DNA from: Pseudomonadota bacterium
GTDB taxonomy: Bacteria; Pseudomonadota; Gammaproteobacteria; Burkholderiales; Burkholderiaceae_F
Reading direction: 5' to 3'
NCBI GenBank assembly: GCA_021838715.1
Contig: JAKCCX010000001.1
Coordinates: forward strand, 98,243-162,242
DNA: 64,000 nucleotides
Each line of letters begins with the position of its first letter. Positions within the stretch are counted from its first letter, which is position 1. The translations under genes and the position numbers were made by a program. This document shows positions 30,879-45,256 of the stretch, one piece after another. A model generated the notes under the pieces. It did no database searches and was not told where the DNA came from. It saw only the letters and a list, made by a program, of their open reading frames with translations.

Positions 30879-33284
30879 GTGAAATCGGATCGACCTGCAG
30901 GTCCTGCCCCCGGCCCATCGCGGCGGGCCCCCGGCGCCGGCGTGCGCCTGCTCGGATTCCTCGTCGTCGTCATCGGGGCCGGCGCCGCGTGCGCGGCGTT
31001 CCTCGGCGCGATGCTGTTCGCGCTCGCCTACCACCGCCTTCCGTCCACCGAGGCCCTGACCAATTACCGGCCCAAGCTGCCGCTGCGCGTGTGGAGCGCC
31101 GACGGCGTCCTGCTGGGCGAGTTCGGCGAGGAACGGCGCCGGTTCGTCGCCCTTCGCGACGTCCCCAAACCGCTCAAGGAAGCCATTCTCGCGGCGGAAG
31201 ACACGAATTTCTATCAGCATGGCGGTTTCGATGCCGTCGGCATCCTGCGGGCGATGGTCGCGGATATCGTGTCCGGCCATCGGGTCCAGGGGGCCAGCAC
31301 GATCACGATGCAGGTTGCGCGCAACTTCTTCCTGAGTTCCGAGCGGACATACCTGCGCAAGATTTATGAAATCGCGATGGCGGTCAAGATCGAATCGGAA
31401 CTGTCCAAGGACCGCATCCTCGAGATCTATGTCAACCAGATCTACCTCGGCCAGCGCGCCTACGGATTCGCCGCCGCGGCGCAGACGTATTTCGGCAAGC
31501 CGCTGTCGAAGCTTTCGCTGGCGGAGTGCGCCATGCTTGCCGAACTGCCCAAGGCACCCAGCACCGGCAATCCGCAGGTCAATCCGAAATTCGCGCGGGC
31601 GCGCCAGCACTACGTGCTCGGGCGCATGCTGGCCGACGGCTACATCGACCGGAAGGCATACGATGCCGCGATGGCGCAGCCGATCTCGGTCCGCGGCAGC
31701 GAAACGGCCTTCACCAATACGACCCGCTCCGGGGTCCACGCCGAATACGCGACCGAACTGGTCCGGCAGATGGTCGCCGACGTCTATCACGAGGACACCT
31801 ACGAGTACGGGCTGAACGTCGTCACGACGATCGACAGCCGTGCCCAGGAACTGGCCTACACCGCCTTGCGCCGGCAGGTGCTGGCCTACGACCGGCTGCG
31901 CGGCTATCGCGGCCCGGAACGGCACGTCGACCTCGACGCCGCGGCCGACGACAAGGCGCGCAAGCGGCAGATTGCCGCGGCCCTGGCCGCCGCGCCCGAG
32001 GTTCCCGGCTTTCCGGCGGCCGTGGTGCTCGCCGCCGGGCCGCGCGCCGTGCGCGCCCGCCTGGCCGACGGCTCGACCGTCGAGATCCGGGGCGGCAGCC
32101 TGAAGTTCGTGGCCGCGGCGCTCCGGCGCCATGCGCCGCGCGCCCACCGCATCACGCCGGGTTCGATCATCCGGCTCACCCGCGGCGCCCGCGACGACTG
32201 GACGATCACGCAGCTGCCGGCGGTGCAGGCGGCGTTCGTCGCCGCCGATTCCCGGAGCGGCGCGGTGCGGGCACTCGTCGGCGGCTTCGACTTTCGGCTG
32301 AACAAGTTCGATCATGTGACGCAGGCCTGGCGGCAACCGGGTTCCAGCATCAAGCCGTTCCTCTTTTCCGCCGCGATCGAAAAGGGCGTGATGACCACGA
32401 CGCTCGTCAACGATGCGCCGCTCATCATCCCGGCGGCGGAAACCGGCAGCACGCCGTGGCAGCCCAAAGACTATGAACCCGACTTCAAGGGACCGATGAC
32501 CTTGCGGGAAGGCCTGGCGGAATCGCGCAACCTCGTATCGATCCGCGTGCTGCAGGCCATCGGTCCGGATTACGCCCAGAAGTACATCGAGCGCTTCGGC
32601 TTCGACCCCGGCAGAAACCCCGCCTACCTGACCATGGCGCTCGGGGCCGGCGCCGTCACGCCCTGGCAGGAGCTGGGCGCGTACGCGATCATCGCCAACG
32701 GCGGATACGCCGTGCATCCCTACCTCATCCAGCGGGTCACCGACGGAACCGGCCACGTCCTCATGACAGCGCATCCGGAAGTCGCGGAACAGAATGCGCC
32801 GCAGGTATATGACGCGCGAACCGACTACGTGATGAACAGCCTGCTGCAGGACGTCACGCGCTACGGCACCGCCAAGCGCGCCTCGGTCCTCCATCGCGAC
32901 GACATCGCCGGGAAGACCGGGACCACGAACCTGTCGCATGACGCGTGGTTCTCGGGCTACGGCGGCGGCACGGTGGCCGTGTCCTGGGTGGGCTTCGATC
33001 AACCGAAGCCGCTCGGCGCGCACGAAACGGGCGGCGACCTCGCCCTGCCGATCTGGATCGACTACATGGCCGGGATGCTGAAAGGGGTGCCGGAAACCGT
33101 GCGCCCGATGCCGCCGGGCGTGGTCCAGGTCAACGGCGACGTCTACCTGCAGGAATTCCAGCCCGGCAACGGCGGCATCGCCAGCATCGGCGTCGACGAT
33201 TCGTCCTCGACGCCGGGCTCCGCTCCCGCGATGACCGGCGCCAACCCGGCGATGTCGCAATGGCTGCAATACGAGCGGCACTGA
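30879..33284 (+). CDS. mrcA: Penicillin-binding protein 1A
   Basis: AILAAEDTNFYQHGGFD; QGASTITMQVARNFFLS; QPGSSIKPFLFSAAIEKG; GKTGTT. Confidence 0.95.
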   Translation: MKSDRPAGPAPGPSRRAPGAGVRLLGFLVVVIGAGAACAAFLGAMLFALAYHRLPSTEALTNYRPKLPLRVWSADGVLLGEFGEERRRFVALRDVPKPLKEAILAAEDTNFYQHGGFDAVGILRAMVADIVSGHRVQGASTITMQVARNFFLSSERTYLRKIYEIAMAVKIESELSKDRILEIYVNQIYLGQRAYGFAAAAQTYFGKPLSKLSLAECAMLAELPKAPSTGNPQVNPKFARARQHYVLGRMLADGYIDRKAYDAAMAQPISVRGSETAFTNTTRSGVHAEYATELVRQMVADVYHEDTYEYGLNVVTTIDSRAQELAYTALRRQVLAYDRLRGYRGPERHVDLDAAADDKARKRQIAAALAAAPEVPGFPAAVVLAAGPRAVRARLADGSTVEIRGGSLKFVAAALRRHAPRAHRITPGSIIRLTRGARDDWTITQLPAVQAAFVAADSRSGAVRALVGGFDFRLNKFDHVTQAWRQPGSSIKPFLFSAAIEKGVMTTTLVNDAPLIIPAAETGSTPWQPKDYEPDFKGPMTLREGLAESRNLVSIRVLQAIGPDYAQKYIERFGFDPGRNPAYLTMALGAGAVTPWQELGAYAIIANGGYAVHPYLIQRVTDGTGHVLMTAHPEVAEQNAPQVYDARTDYVMNSLLQDVTRYGTAKRASVLHRDDIAGKTGTTNLSHDAWFSGYGGGTVAVSWVGFDQPKPLGAHETGGDLALPIWIDYMAGMLKGVPETVRPMPPGVVQVNGDVYLQEFQPGNGGIASIGVDDSSSTPGSAPAMTGANPAMSQWLQYERH

Positions 33285-34513
33285 AGATCCGGAACCGGAT
33301 CGAGGCGGCATTCGCGTCCGCGGGGGTGCGCTGGGAGACCGTGCTCGCGGTGGTGGCGCCGGTCCACCGGTGGTGGGCCCGTACCGGCATTCCGATCGTC
33401 CTCGCCCTGTTCAACTGCGCGCTCGGCGCGGTGCTCCTGCGGCCCTACTCGGCCCAGCTCCATGGTCTGCTGCGGGACGCGGAGCAGACCAACGGGCTTG
33501 TCCGGATCGCCGACCTGCTCGTCCTTCCGCCGGTATTCGCCGCCCTCGGACTGATCGTGATGTCCGCGGGTCTGGCCCTGCGGGCGCGGCTGGCCTGGTT
33601 GATCTCGTTCCTGCTGCTCGCCTTCATTCTCGGTGCGGCGGCGCTGAATCACCATCGACATCTCGACTTCCTGCTGACGATCACGGTCGGGCAAACGCTG
33701 CTGCTGTTGCTCTACTGGCGGCGATTCGACCGCAGCAGCCTGACCACCGGGGCGCTGTTCGCGCTGCTCGGCGTCGGCAGCGTGATGACGTACGGCGTGC
33801 TCGGCGCGCTGTGGCTCGGCGCCGGGTTCCGGCCGCCGATCCATGATCCGGTGACCGCCGTCTATTACGCGGTCGTGACCATGTCCACGGTCGGGTACGG
33901 AGACATCGTTCCCCATACCGACGGCGCCAGGCTGTTCACGGTATCGTTGATCGTCCTGGGCATCACCGTCTTCGCCACCACGCTGGGCGTGGTGATCGGA
34001 CCGCTGGTCGGCGGCAGCGTCAAACGCATCGTGCAAGGGAGGATCGCCAAGGTGTCCCGCAAGAACCATTTCGTCATCATCGGCCGCTCCACGCTGGCGT
34101 TCAACATCTTCCGCCGCCTGCAGGAGCGCGACGTGCCCATCACCGTGGTGGTCCCGACCGGGCAGGAGCTGCCGTACCCGGGGGGGACCGACCTGCTGAT
34201 CGGCGATGCGGCCAGCGACAGCGATCTCCTGCACGCCGCGGGCGTGCCCGCCGCGCGCATGGTGCTGATCCTGCGCGACGACGACGCGGAGAACGCCTTT
34301 GCCGTACTTGCGGTGAAGGAGATCGCCCCCCAGGTTCGGACGCTCGCGGTGGTCAATGATCCACGAAACCTGGAGAAGATCCGCCGCACGCAGCCCGACA
34401 TGGTGTTCGCGCCGCAGCTGCTCGGCGGCGAACTGCTGATCCGGACGCTGTTCGAGGAGACTGTCGACAACGACCTGATCAATCGCCTGCTGTTCCCGAC
34501 GGAGACCCGCTAG
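33260..34513 (+). CDS. Voltage-gated-like potassium channel with RCK/TrkA-N domain
   Basis: YYAVVTMSTVGYGDIVPHT selectivity filter; HFVIIGRSTLAFNIFRRL Rossmann start; start codon inside the 3' end of mrcA. Confidence 0.9.
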   Translation: MAAIRAALKIRNRIEAAFASAGVRWETVLAVVAPVHRWWARTGIPIVLALFNCALGAVLLRPYSAQLHGLLRDAEQTNGLVRIADLLVLPPVFAALGLIVMSAGLALRARLAWLISFLLLAFILGAAALNHHRHLDFLLTITVGQTLLLLLYWRRFDRSSLTTGALFALLGVGSVMTYGVLGALWLGAGFRPPIHDPVTAVYYAVVTMSTVGYGDIVPHTDGARLFTVSLIVLGITVFATTLGVVIGPLVGGSVKRIVQGRIAKVSRKNHFVIIGRSTLAFNIFRRLQERDVPITVVVPTGQELPYPGGTDLLIGDAASDSDLLHAAGVPAARMVLILRDDDAENAFAVLAVKEIAPQVRTLAVVNDPRNLEKIRRTQPDMVFAPQLLGGELLIRTLFEETVDNDLINRLLFPTETR

Positions 34514-34553
34514 TGTCCTGAGTCGGAACCGACGACGGACAAGGCGGCGCGCA

Positions 34554-34874
34554 TCACCCGAGGAGATGCGTCTCCGCACCTCGCAAGGCCGTCACCACCC
34601 GCGACAGGCTTTCGAACAGTTCCGCGCCACTGCGCCGATCGATCCAGCGATCGCCGTCGGCATCGAAATGCATCGCTCCGCTGCTGCGCGATGCCAGCCA
34701 GATCTGGCGCGTCGGCGCCTGCGCGTTGACGACGATCTGCGCGCCATTTTCCAGTTCGATCGTCAGGACATGGCCGGACCGGGAACAGTCGGCGTCGATG
34801 TCGGCTTCCTCGAGTGCAGCCTCGATCCGCACCAGCGTCTGATCGACGCGATGCAGGAATTGCGTTTCGCTCAT
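34554..34874 (-). CDS. cyaY: Frataxin homologue CyaY
   Basis: MSETQFLHRVDQTLVRIEAALEE; LTIELENGAQIVVNAQAPTRQIWLASRSSGAMHFD. Confidence 0.94.
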   Translation of the reverse strand: MSETQFLHRVDQTLVRIEAALEEADIDADCSRSGHVLTIELENGAQIVVNAQAPTRQIWLASRSSGAMHFDADGDRWIDRRSGAELFESLSRVVTALRGAETHLLG

Positions 34875-34888
34875 GGTAGATTTCCCAA

Positions 34889-35179
34889 ATGATTTCCCAT
34901 TCCCGCGCGCGAGTTCTCCCGCTGTCCGCCCCTGCAATCTGCGCCGCACTGTCTTCGGTCCTGATGCTGGCCGCCTGCGGCCAGACCGGCCCGCTCACGC
35001 TGCGGGGATACCCCGAGAATACCCCTTGGCCGGTACATACCCCACCGCCGGCAAGCGCGGCGCCGGAAAAACCTGCGGCAACGACCGGACAGGCGCCGAC
35101 GACGACGGCGGCGCCCGGAACCCAGACCGATACCACCCGGACGCCGGCGCCAAGCCCTGCGCCGCCGAACCAGCCATGA
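34889..35179 (+). CDS. lptM: LPS translocon chaperone LptM-like small lipoprotein
   Basis: Lipobox LMLAACGQTGPLTL; upstream of lysA. Confidence 0.85.
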   Translation: MISHSRARVLPLSAPAICAALSSVLMLAACGQTGPLTLRGYPENTPWPVHTPPPASAAPEKPAATTGQAPTTTAAPGTQTDTTRTPAPSPAPPNQP

Positions 35180-36447
35180 CCACTGCTCCCGACGCGGCTT
35201 TCCCGCTGATCGACAACCAGCTGCACTGCGAAGGCGTGGCACTGGAATCCGTTGCGCAACGCTATGGCACGCCGACCTACGTCTACTCCCGGCAAGCGGT
35301 GCTCGATCCGTTCCGGCGCTACGCCGATGCCCTTGCGGGGCGGCGGAGTCTCGTGTGCTATGCGGTGAAGGCGAACTCCAATCTGGGGATCCTCCACCTT
35401 CTCGCGCGCGCCGGCGCGGGTTTCGACATCGTTTCCGGCGGCGAACTCGCACGCGTGCTTGCCGCAGGTGCTCCGGCGTCGCGCGTGGTGTTTTCCGGCG
35501 TCGGCAAGCGTGCGGACGAAATCGCGGACGCACTGGCCGCCGGGATCGCATGCTTCAACGTCGAGTCGGAAGCGGAACTGCATCTGCTCGACGCGATCGC
35601 GCAGCGCCTGGGGCGCCGCGCGCCGGTGTCGCTGCGCGTCAACCCCGACGTCGACCCGCAGACCCACCCCTACATCTCCACCGGGTTGAAATCCAACAAG
35701 TTCGGCATTCCCATCGGCGATGCGCCGGCCCTCTACCGGCGTGCGGCGGGCATGGCGGGACTGGAGATCGTGGGCGTCGACTGTCACATCGGCTCGCAGC
35801 TCACCTCGATCGCCCCCATGCTCGACGCGGCCAACCGTGTGTTCGATCTCGTCGATCGGATCGAGCGCGAGGGGATCCCGATTCCCCACCTCGATTTCGG
35901 CGGCGGTCTGGGCATCGCCTATCGGGATGAGGATCCGCCGGAGATCGAAGCCTGGGTGGCGGCCATCCTGTCCTGCGCCGACCGCCGCGGCCACGGCGAC
36001 AAATTTTTCCTGCTCGAACCCGGCCGCTCCATCGTCGGCAACGCGGGCGCCCTGCTTACCCGGGTCCTGCACTGCAAGCCGGGGGCGGAGAAGAACTTTG
36101 CCATCGTCGATGCGGCCATGAACGACCTCATCCGCCCCACGTTGTACGACGCATGGATGGATGTGCGTGCGGTGCGTCCGCGGCCCGGCATGCCGAAGAC
36201 CTTCGACATCGTCGGGCCGGTGTGCGAAAGCGGCGACTGGCTCGCGCGCGAACGTGCGCTGTGCATCGAGGAAGGAGATTTGCTTGCCGTGCTTTCCGCG
36301 GGCGCATACGGCATGAGCATGGCCAGCAATTACAACAGTCGGGGGCGCCCGGCGGAGGTGCTCGTCGATGGAACGCAAATGCATCTCGTGCGCAGACGCG
36401 AAACGATCGACGACCTGATCGCGCTGGAAGCCGTGGTGCCCGACTGA
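35176..36447 (+). CDS. lysA: Diaminopimelate decarboxylase
   Basis: YGTPTYVYSRQAVL; CYAVKANSNLGILHLLARAGAGFDIVSGGEL; AGAYGMSMASNYNSRGRPAEVLV. Confidence 0.96.
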   Translation: MTTAPDAAFPLIDNQLHCEGVALESVAQRYGTPTYVYSRQAVLDPFRRYADALAGRRSLVCYAVKANSNLGILHLLARAGAGFDIVSGGELARVLAAGAPASRVVFSGVGKRADEIADALAAGIACFNVESEAELHLLDAIAQRLGRRAPVSLRVNPDVDPQTHPYISTGLKSNKFGIPIGDAPALYRRAAGMAGLEIVGVDCHIGSQLTSIAPMLDAANRVFDLVDRIEREGIPIPHLDFGGGLGIAYRDEDPPEIEAWVAAILSCADRRGHGDKFFLLEPGRSIVGNAGALLTRVLHCKPGAEKNFAIVDAAMNDLIRPTLYDAWMDVRAVRPRPGMPKTFDIVGPVCESGDWLARERALCIEEGDLLAVLSAGAYGMSMASNYNSRGRPAEVLVDGTQMHLVRRRETIDDLIALEAVVPD

Positions 36448-36592
36448 TCGCAATGCGAACCCCCCCGCGGCAAGCCGCCGCGGTTGGTGTTCGTTTGATC
36501 TAGCCCAAATCTCCGGCTGCGAAACGACATAGCCTTCCGATCATGGCATCGGAATCGATCGGGTTTCGCAATTCCGCAGGGAGAGTCCGCAA

Positions 36593-36715
36593 ATGGGTAT
36601 TCCACAGGCCACGTTGGGTGGCTTCGTCATCGGCATCATCCTGTTCTTCGTCCTGCTGCGCCTTGGCATCATCGATCGCTGGATCGAGTGGGTCGACAAC
36701 TGGGAAGCGAAGTAA
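36593..36715 (+). CDS. Possible 40-aa single-TM small protein
   Basis: MGIPQATLGGFVIGIILFFVLLRLGIIDRWIEWVDNWEAK; preceded by GGGAGAG. Confidence 0.5.
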   Translation: MGIPQATLGGFVIGIILFFVLLRLGIIDRWIEWVDNWEAK

Positions 36716-36795
36716 ACACCGGACGGCCGCGTACCGAAGCGCAGCGCGCCGGAGCGGCGCAGCGGCGGGGGTCCGCCGCGCAGTTTGAACCCGCA

Positions 36796-38647
<1,852 letters not shown>

Positions 38648-38755
38648 CGATGTGCCCTCGCGGTTTGCGGCAAACTCCGCACTCTGGCTGCCATATTAAC
38701 GAGGTTGCGGCGCCTTGCGCCGTTACCGGAAAGTAGTATTCACCCATACCCCCCC

Positions 38756-40452
<1,697 letters not shown>

Positions 40453-40479
40453 CCGGACCACTTTCGCCGCCGCCTTTCC

Positions 40480-41550
40480 TCATCCGTTTCCGCCCTCGCA
40501 AGCGACCCGGTCGGGTGGAATGACCTCGTCCCGCGCGCTCGGGGCGGGCTCCGGCGAATGCAGGCGGATGAACTGTTCGGTAGCCGCCGCCCACGAGAAG
40601 CGCTCTGCATAGGCCCGGCAGGCGCTGCGCTCGATCCGCAACGCGGCCAGCGCCGCTTTGCGGAGATCCTCGTCCAGCACCGCGACGTTGGAGCCGCCCA
40701 CGACATCGAGCGGACCCTGCACCGGATACGCGGCGACCGGCGCCCCGCAGGCCAGTGCTTCGAGCATGACCAGACCAAACGTGTCGGTCCGGCTCGGGAA
40801 CACGAAGGCATCGACGCTCGAGTAGAGCTGCGCCAATTCCTCCCGCGGAAGGACGCCGACGAAGCAGACGTCGGGGTAGCGGCGCTTGAGCAGGTCCAGC
40901 TCCGGTCCCACGCCGGCAACGATCCGCGTCCCCGGAAGATCCAGTTCCAGGAACGCGTCGATGTTCTTCTCCACGGATACCCGGCCGACGTACAGGAACA
41001 GCGGACCCGGCAGGCCGCGTACGCCCGGGAATGGGGCGTCCGACGGATGGAATACGTCGAGGTCGACGCCGCGCGTCCAACGCGCGACGTTGGTCATGCC
41101 CCAATCCGCCAGTTCGCGTTCGACGTGCGGGGTGGGCGTCAGGAGATGGCGGGCCGGTCCGTGGAACCAGCGGAGAAATCGGTATACCCAACGCTCCGGA
41201 ATGCCATACATCGCCTTCAGATACTGCGGAAACCGCGTGTGGTACGCGGTCGTGAAAGGAATCCGATGGCGCAGGCAGACCCGGCGCGCCGCGACTCCGA
41301 GCGGACCCTCGGTGGCGATGTGCACGGCGTCCGGGGCGGCGCGCCGCAGCGCGCGCGACAGCGTTCGATAGGGCAGTACCGCAAGGCGGATTTCCGGATA
41401 CCCGGGGCAGGGCACGGTCCGGAAATCGGAGGGAGCGATCACTTCCGTGATATGCCCGGCCCGCACCAGTTCCCGGTTGGTCGCTTCGATCGTTCGCACC
41501 ACGCCGTTGACCTGGGGGTGCCAGGCGTCGGTCACCGTCACGAACTTCAT
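40480..41550 (-). CDS. Glycosyltransferase family 4
   Basis: VTDAWHPQVNGVVRTIEATNREL; RGVDLDVFHPSD; FVFPSRTDTFGLVMLEALACGAPVAAYPVQGP. Confidence 0.92.
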   Translation of the reverse strand: MKFVTVTDAWHPQVNGVVRTIEATNRELVRAGHITEVIAPSDFRTVPCPGYPEIRLAVLPYRTLSRALRRAAPDAVHIATEGPLGVAARRVCLRHRIPFTTAYHTRFPQYLKAMYGIPERWVYRFLRWFHGPARHLLTPTPHVERELADWGMTNVARWTRGVDLDVFHPSDAPFPGVRGLPGPLFLYVGRVSVEKNIDAFLELDLPGTRIVAGVGPELDLLKRRYPDVCFVGVLPREELAQLYSSVDAFVFPSRTDTFGLVMLEALACGAPVAAYPVQGPLDVVGGSNVAVLDEDLRKAALAALRIERSACRAYAERFSWAAATEQFIRLHSPEPAPSARDEVIPPDRVACEGGNG

Positions 41551-42428
41551 GGGTTGGTTGCCTCCATCAGGGCCACGGATACCGCCTCGTCGCCCGATTC
41601 GTCGTCACGGCTCCAATGCGGAGAGGGAGGATTGGGCACCAGGATCTCCTTCCACTCCACGATCTCGAGGCGCCCATCCAGCGTCTCGACGAGCGCGGTC
41701 AGGCTCTCGACCCAGTCGCCGTCGTTGACGTAGAGCGCACCATCGACCTCACGGATCTGGGCATGGTGGATGTGGCCGCAGACCACGCCGTCGTATCCCC
41801 GCTTGCGCGCTTCGCGAATCAGGACATGCTCGAAGTCGCTGATGAAGCTCACCGCATTCTTGACCTTGTATTTCAGGAATTGCGACAGGGACCAGTAGCC
41901 GAACCCCAGGCGTGCCCGCAGGTTGTTGAAGTGGCGGTTGAGCCACAGCAGCCAATCGTAAAGGGCGTCGCCGACGTGGGCCAGCCATTTGGCGTGGCGA
42001 ATCACGCCGTCGGCGACGTCGCCGTGCGTCACCCAGAGCGTCCGGCCGTCGAGAAGCCGGTGTTCCGCCTCGGCGCAGATCGAGACCTCGCCGAACTTCA
42101 AGCCGCAGAACTGGCGCGCGATCTCGTCGTGGTTGCCGGGGATGTAGACGACGGAAGTGCCCTTGCGGGCCTTGCGCAGGATCTTCTGCACGACGTCGTT
42201 ATGGGCCTGCGGCCAATGGAAGCGCGACCGCAGCGCCCAGCCGTCGATGATGTCCCCGACCAGATAGATCAGGTCCGACTCGTTGTGGCGCAGGAAATCG
42301 AGCAGATGCTCGGCTTTGCACCCGGGTGTCCCGAGGTGGATGTCCGACAGGAAAATTGCGCGATAGCGGCGTTGGCTGCCGCCGGATCGCTGCTCGTCGA
42401 TTGGGAAATGGCCGCTGCGCCCTTGCAT
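41547..42428 (-). CDS. Metallophosphoesterase, UDP-2,3-diacylglucosamine diphosphatase-like
   Basis: [49 protein letters not shown]. Confidence 0.88.
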   Translation of the reverse strand: MQGRSGHFPIDEQRSGGSQRRYRAIFLSDIHLGTPGCKAEHLLDFLRHNESDLIYLVGDIIDGWALRSRFHWPQAHNDVVQKILRKARKGTSVVYIPGNHDEIARQFCGLKFGEVSICAEAEHRLLDGRTLWVTHGDVADGVIRHAKWLAHVGDALYDWLLWLNRHFNNLRARLGFGYWSLSQFLKYKVKNAVSFISDFEHVLIREARKRGYDGVVCGHIHHAQIREVDGALYVNDGDWVESLTALVETLDGRLEIVEWKEILVPNPPSPHWSRDDESGDEAVSVALMEATNP

Positions 42429-42612
42429 CGGGCGGGACTATATGGCGGTGCGATTACAAACCCGTGACGCCGATGCCCCGGCGTCCTGCCCGCGGGCCAG
42501 CGCGCACCGCGACCGGCGGCCTGGCGGGCTGTTGGGAAGGCGGGCGGAGTGTGTCCGCGCTCCCCCGGGGCCGCACCACCCGCCGCCGCGTCGCGGGAGC
42601 GGGTGGGTGACC

Positions 42613-43008
42613 TTACTGCTGCGGAGTGCCTTCCGCAGACTCGACCGGCGCGGGCCGGTCGACCAGTTCGACGTACGCCATCGGCGCGTTGTCGCCGTTG
42701 CGGAACCCGAACTTGAGAATGCGGAGATAACCGCCCGGCCGGGTCTTGTACCGGGGGCCGAGCTCGCCGAACAGCTTGACGACCATTTCGCGGTCGCGCA
42801 GGCGGTCGAACGCCAGGCGGCGATTGGCCACCGTCGGGTCCTTCGCAAGCGTGATCAGCGGTTCCACGACGCGACGCAATTCCTTGGCCTTGGGAAGCGT
42901 CGTCTTGATGGCCTCGTGACGCAACAGCGAGTTGGACATGTTGCGCAGCATTGCCAAGCGGTGGCTGCTGGTGCGATTGAGTTTTCGCAGTCCGTGTCCG
43001 TGGCGCAT
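42613..43008 (-). CDS. rplQ: 50S ribosomal protein L17
   Basis: [45 protein letters not shown]. Confidence 0.97.
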   Translation of the reverse strand: MRHGHGLRKLNRTSSHRLAMLRNMSNSLLRHEAIKTTLPKAKELRRVVEPLITLAKDPTVANRRLAFDRLRDREMVVKLFGELGPRYKTRPGGYLRILKFGFRNGDNAPMAYVELVDRPAPVESAEGTPQQ

Positions 43009-43037
43009 GGGATTTCCTTCTCTTTTCTGTCAGTTGT

Positions 43038-44018
43038 TTACTTCTCGAGCCCGACCGGCGGCCAGTTCTCCAGCTTCATGCCGAGGGTGAGGCCACGCGT
43101 CGCGAGCACTTCCTTGATCTCGTTGAGCGACTTGCGGCCCAGGTTCGGGGTCTTGAGCAGCTCGTTCTCGGTACGTTGGATCAGGTCGCCGATGTAATAG
43201 ATGTTTTCCGCCTTGAGGCAGTTCGCCGAGCGAACGGTCAGCTCCAGGTCGTCGACCGGGCGCAGCAGCATCGGGTCGACGTCGACCTTCGCACGCTGCG
43301 CGTGCGCCGGTTCGCCGACGCCTTCCAGCGCCGCGAAGACCGAAAGCTGCTCAACCAGAATGCGCGCGGATTGCCGAACCGTTTCCTCGGGCGCGATCGC
43401 GCCGTTGGTTTCGATCGTCATCACGAGCTTGTCCAGGTCGGTCCGCTGCTCGACCCGCGCGCTCTCGACGGTGTAGCTCACGCGGCGAACCGGCGAGAAC
43501 GACGCGTCCAGAACGATCCGGCCGATGGTCGCGGAATGATCGTCGCGGAATGCCCGGACGTTCCCGGGAATATAGCCGCGGCCCTTTTCCACCTTGACCT
43601 GCATGGCAAGCTTGCCGGCCGCCGAGAGGTGCGCGATCACGTGGTCGGGGTTGATCACCTCGACGTCGTGGGGCAGTTCGATGTCGCCCGCCGTCACGAT
43701 CCCTTCGCCTTCCTTGCGCAGGTTCAGCGTCACCTCGTCGCGGTTGTGCAGCTTGAACACGATACCCTTGAGGTTGAGCAGGATGTCGACGACGTCCTCG
43801 CGCACGCCGTCGATGGTCGAGTACTCATGTACGACGCCCTCGATCTGCACCTCGGTGGGCGCGTAGCCGACCATCGAGGACAGGATGATGCGCCGGAGCG
43901 CATTTCCCAGCGTATGGCCATACCCGCGCTCGAACGGCTCCATCGTCACGACGGCGGCGTTTGGCCCCATCGATTCGACTTCGATGGAGCGCGGCTTCAA
44001 CAATCCTGTGGCATTCAT
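43038..44018 (-). CDS. rpoA: RNA polymerase alpha subunit
   Basis: [40 protein letters not shown]-like N-terminus (RIILSS here); C-terminal [17 protein letters not shown]. Confidence 0.98.
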   Translation of the reverse strand: MNATGLLKPRSIEVESMGPNAAVVTMEPFERGYGHTLGNALRRIILSSMVGYAPTEVQIEGVVHEYSTIDGVREDVVDILLNLKGIVFKLHNRDEVTLNLRKEGEGIVTAGDIELPHDVEVINPDHVIAHLSAAGKLAMQVKVEKGRGYIPGNVRAFRDDHSATIGRIVLDASFSPVRRVSYTVESARVEQRTDLDKLVMTIETNGAIAPEETVRQSARILVEQLSVFAALEGVGEPAHAQRAKVDVDPMLLRPVDDLELTVRSANCLKAENIYYIGDLIQRTENELLKTPNLGRKSLNEIKEVLATRGLTLGMKLENWPPVGLEK

Positions 44019-44132
44019 GCTGACACAATCCCTTTCAATACCCTCGGCTCGTTACACCGATAAGGCTGGTGGATGGTCGCGGGATTCGCGATGCAGCGCC
44101 GGCTCCCGCATCACGCCGGCGCCGCCCCTGCA

Positions 44133-44756
44133 TTACCGGGAATACAACTCGACGACCAGCGACTCGTTGATGTCCTGCGCGACGTCGCCGCGATCCGGAA
44201 GCGCCTTGAACTTGCCGGTCATCTTCTGCGCGTCGACTTCGACCCAGGACGGGAATCCGCTCTGGGCCGCGAGGCCGAGGGCATCCTGGATGCGCGTCTG
44301 CTTGCGGGCGCGTTCGCGGATCGTGATCTGATCCCCGGCGCGCAGCAGCATCGACGAGATGTTCGTCACCTTGCCGTTGACTTCGACCGCGCAGTGCGAG
44401 ACCAGCTGGCGCGCCTCGGCGCGGGTCGAGCCGAAGCCCATGCGGTAGACGACGTTGTCCAGGCGCGACTCGAGCAGGGCGATCAGGTTCTCACCCGTGT
44501 TGCCCTTGCGGCGCTCGGCCTCGGCGAAATAGCGCCGGAACTGGCGCTCCAGTACGCCGTAGGTCCGCTTGACCTTCTGCTTCTCGCGAAGCTGCGTACC
44601 GTAGTCGGACAGTCGGGCGCCGGACGTTCGGCCGTGCTGGCCGGGTTTGCTGTCGGCCTTGCACTTGGTGTCGAGCGCACGACGTGCGCTCTTCAGAAAC
44701 AGGTCGGTGCCTTCCCGCCGCGATAGCTTGAGTTTTGCTCCCGTGTAGCGAGCCAT
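44133..44756 (-). CDS. rpsD: 30S ribosomal protein S4
   Basis: [47 protein letters not shown]. Confidence 0.97.
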   Translation of the reverse strand: MARYTGAKLKLSRREGTDLFLKSARRALDTKCKADSKPGQHGRTSGARLSDYGTQLREKQKVKRTYGVLERQFRRYFAEAERRKGNTGENLIALLESRLDNVVYRMGFGSTRAEARQLVSHCAVEVNGKVTNISSMLLRAGDQITIRERARKQTRIQDALGLAAQSGFPSWVEVDAQKMTGKFKALPDRGDVAQDINESLVVELYSR

Positions 44757-44843
44757 GTTCTCTTCCTGCTCAGCAAAGATCGCCGGCACATGCCGCAGCG
44801 ATCAGGTTATCGGTTCCGTATTCCACCAGTCGGCTCCGCCTTC

Positions 44844-45254
44844 TCAGACGCGCCGGCGCTTGGGCGCGCGGCAGCCGTTGTGCGGAACGGGCGTGATGTC
44901 CTGGATGGACGTAATGCGAAACCCGCAAGCATTGAGCGCGCGAACCGAGGATTCGCGTCCGGGGCCCGGGCCCTTGATCCGCACCTCGAGGTTCTTCACG
45001 CCGCATTCGAGCGCCGCACGGCCGGCCGTCTCGGCGGCAACCTGCGCCGCGAACGGGGTCGACTTGCGCGAGCCCTTGAATCCCGCCCCGCCGCTGGTTG
45101 CCCAGGAAAGCGCATTGCCCTGGCGATCGGTGATCGTGATGATGGTGTTGTTGAAGGACGCGTGAACGTGCGCGATGCCCTCGGCGATGTTCTTCTTGAC
45201 CTTCTTCCGCGCGCGCTGCGCGGCCTGCTGCTGGCTCGGATTACGCGTTGCCAT
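44844..45254 (-). CDS. rpsK: 30S ribosomal protein S11
   Basis: [46 protein letters not shown]. Confidence 0.97.
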   Translation of the reverse strand: MATRNPSQQQAAQRARKKVKKNIAEGIAHVHASFNNTIITITDRQGNALSWATSGGAGFKGSRKSTPFAAQVAAETAGRAALECGVKNLEVRIKGPGPGRESSVRALNACGFRITSIQDITPVPHNGCRAPKRRRV

Positions 45255-45256
45255 GC

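Noticed and set aside
30801-33311. 836-aa minus-strand ORF
   Set aside because: Antisense shadow of mrcA (PBP1A); no recognisable domain.
34510-36453. 647-aa minus-strand ORF
   Set aside because: Antisense shadow of lysA/lptM; only its 3' frame segment coincides with the real cyaY.
42555-42612. GC-rich imperfect hairpin after rplQ as an operon terminator
   Set aside because: Stem is interrupted and no U-tract follows; cannot be supported.
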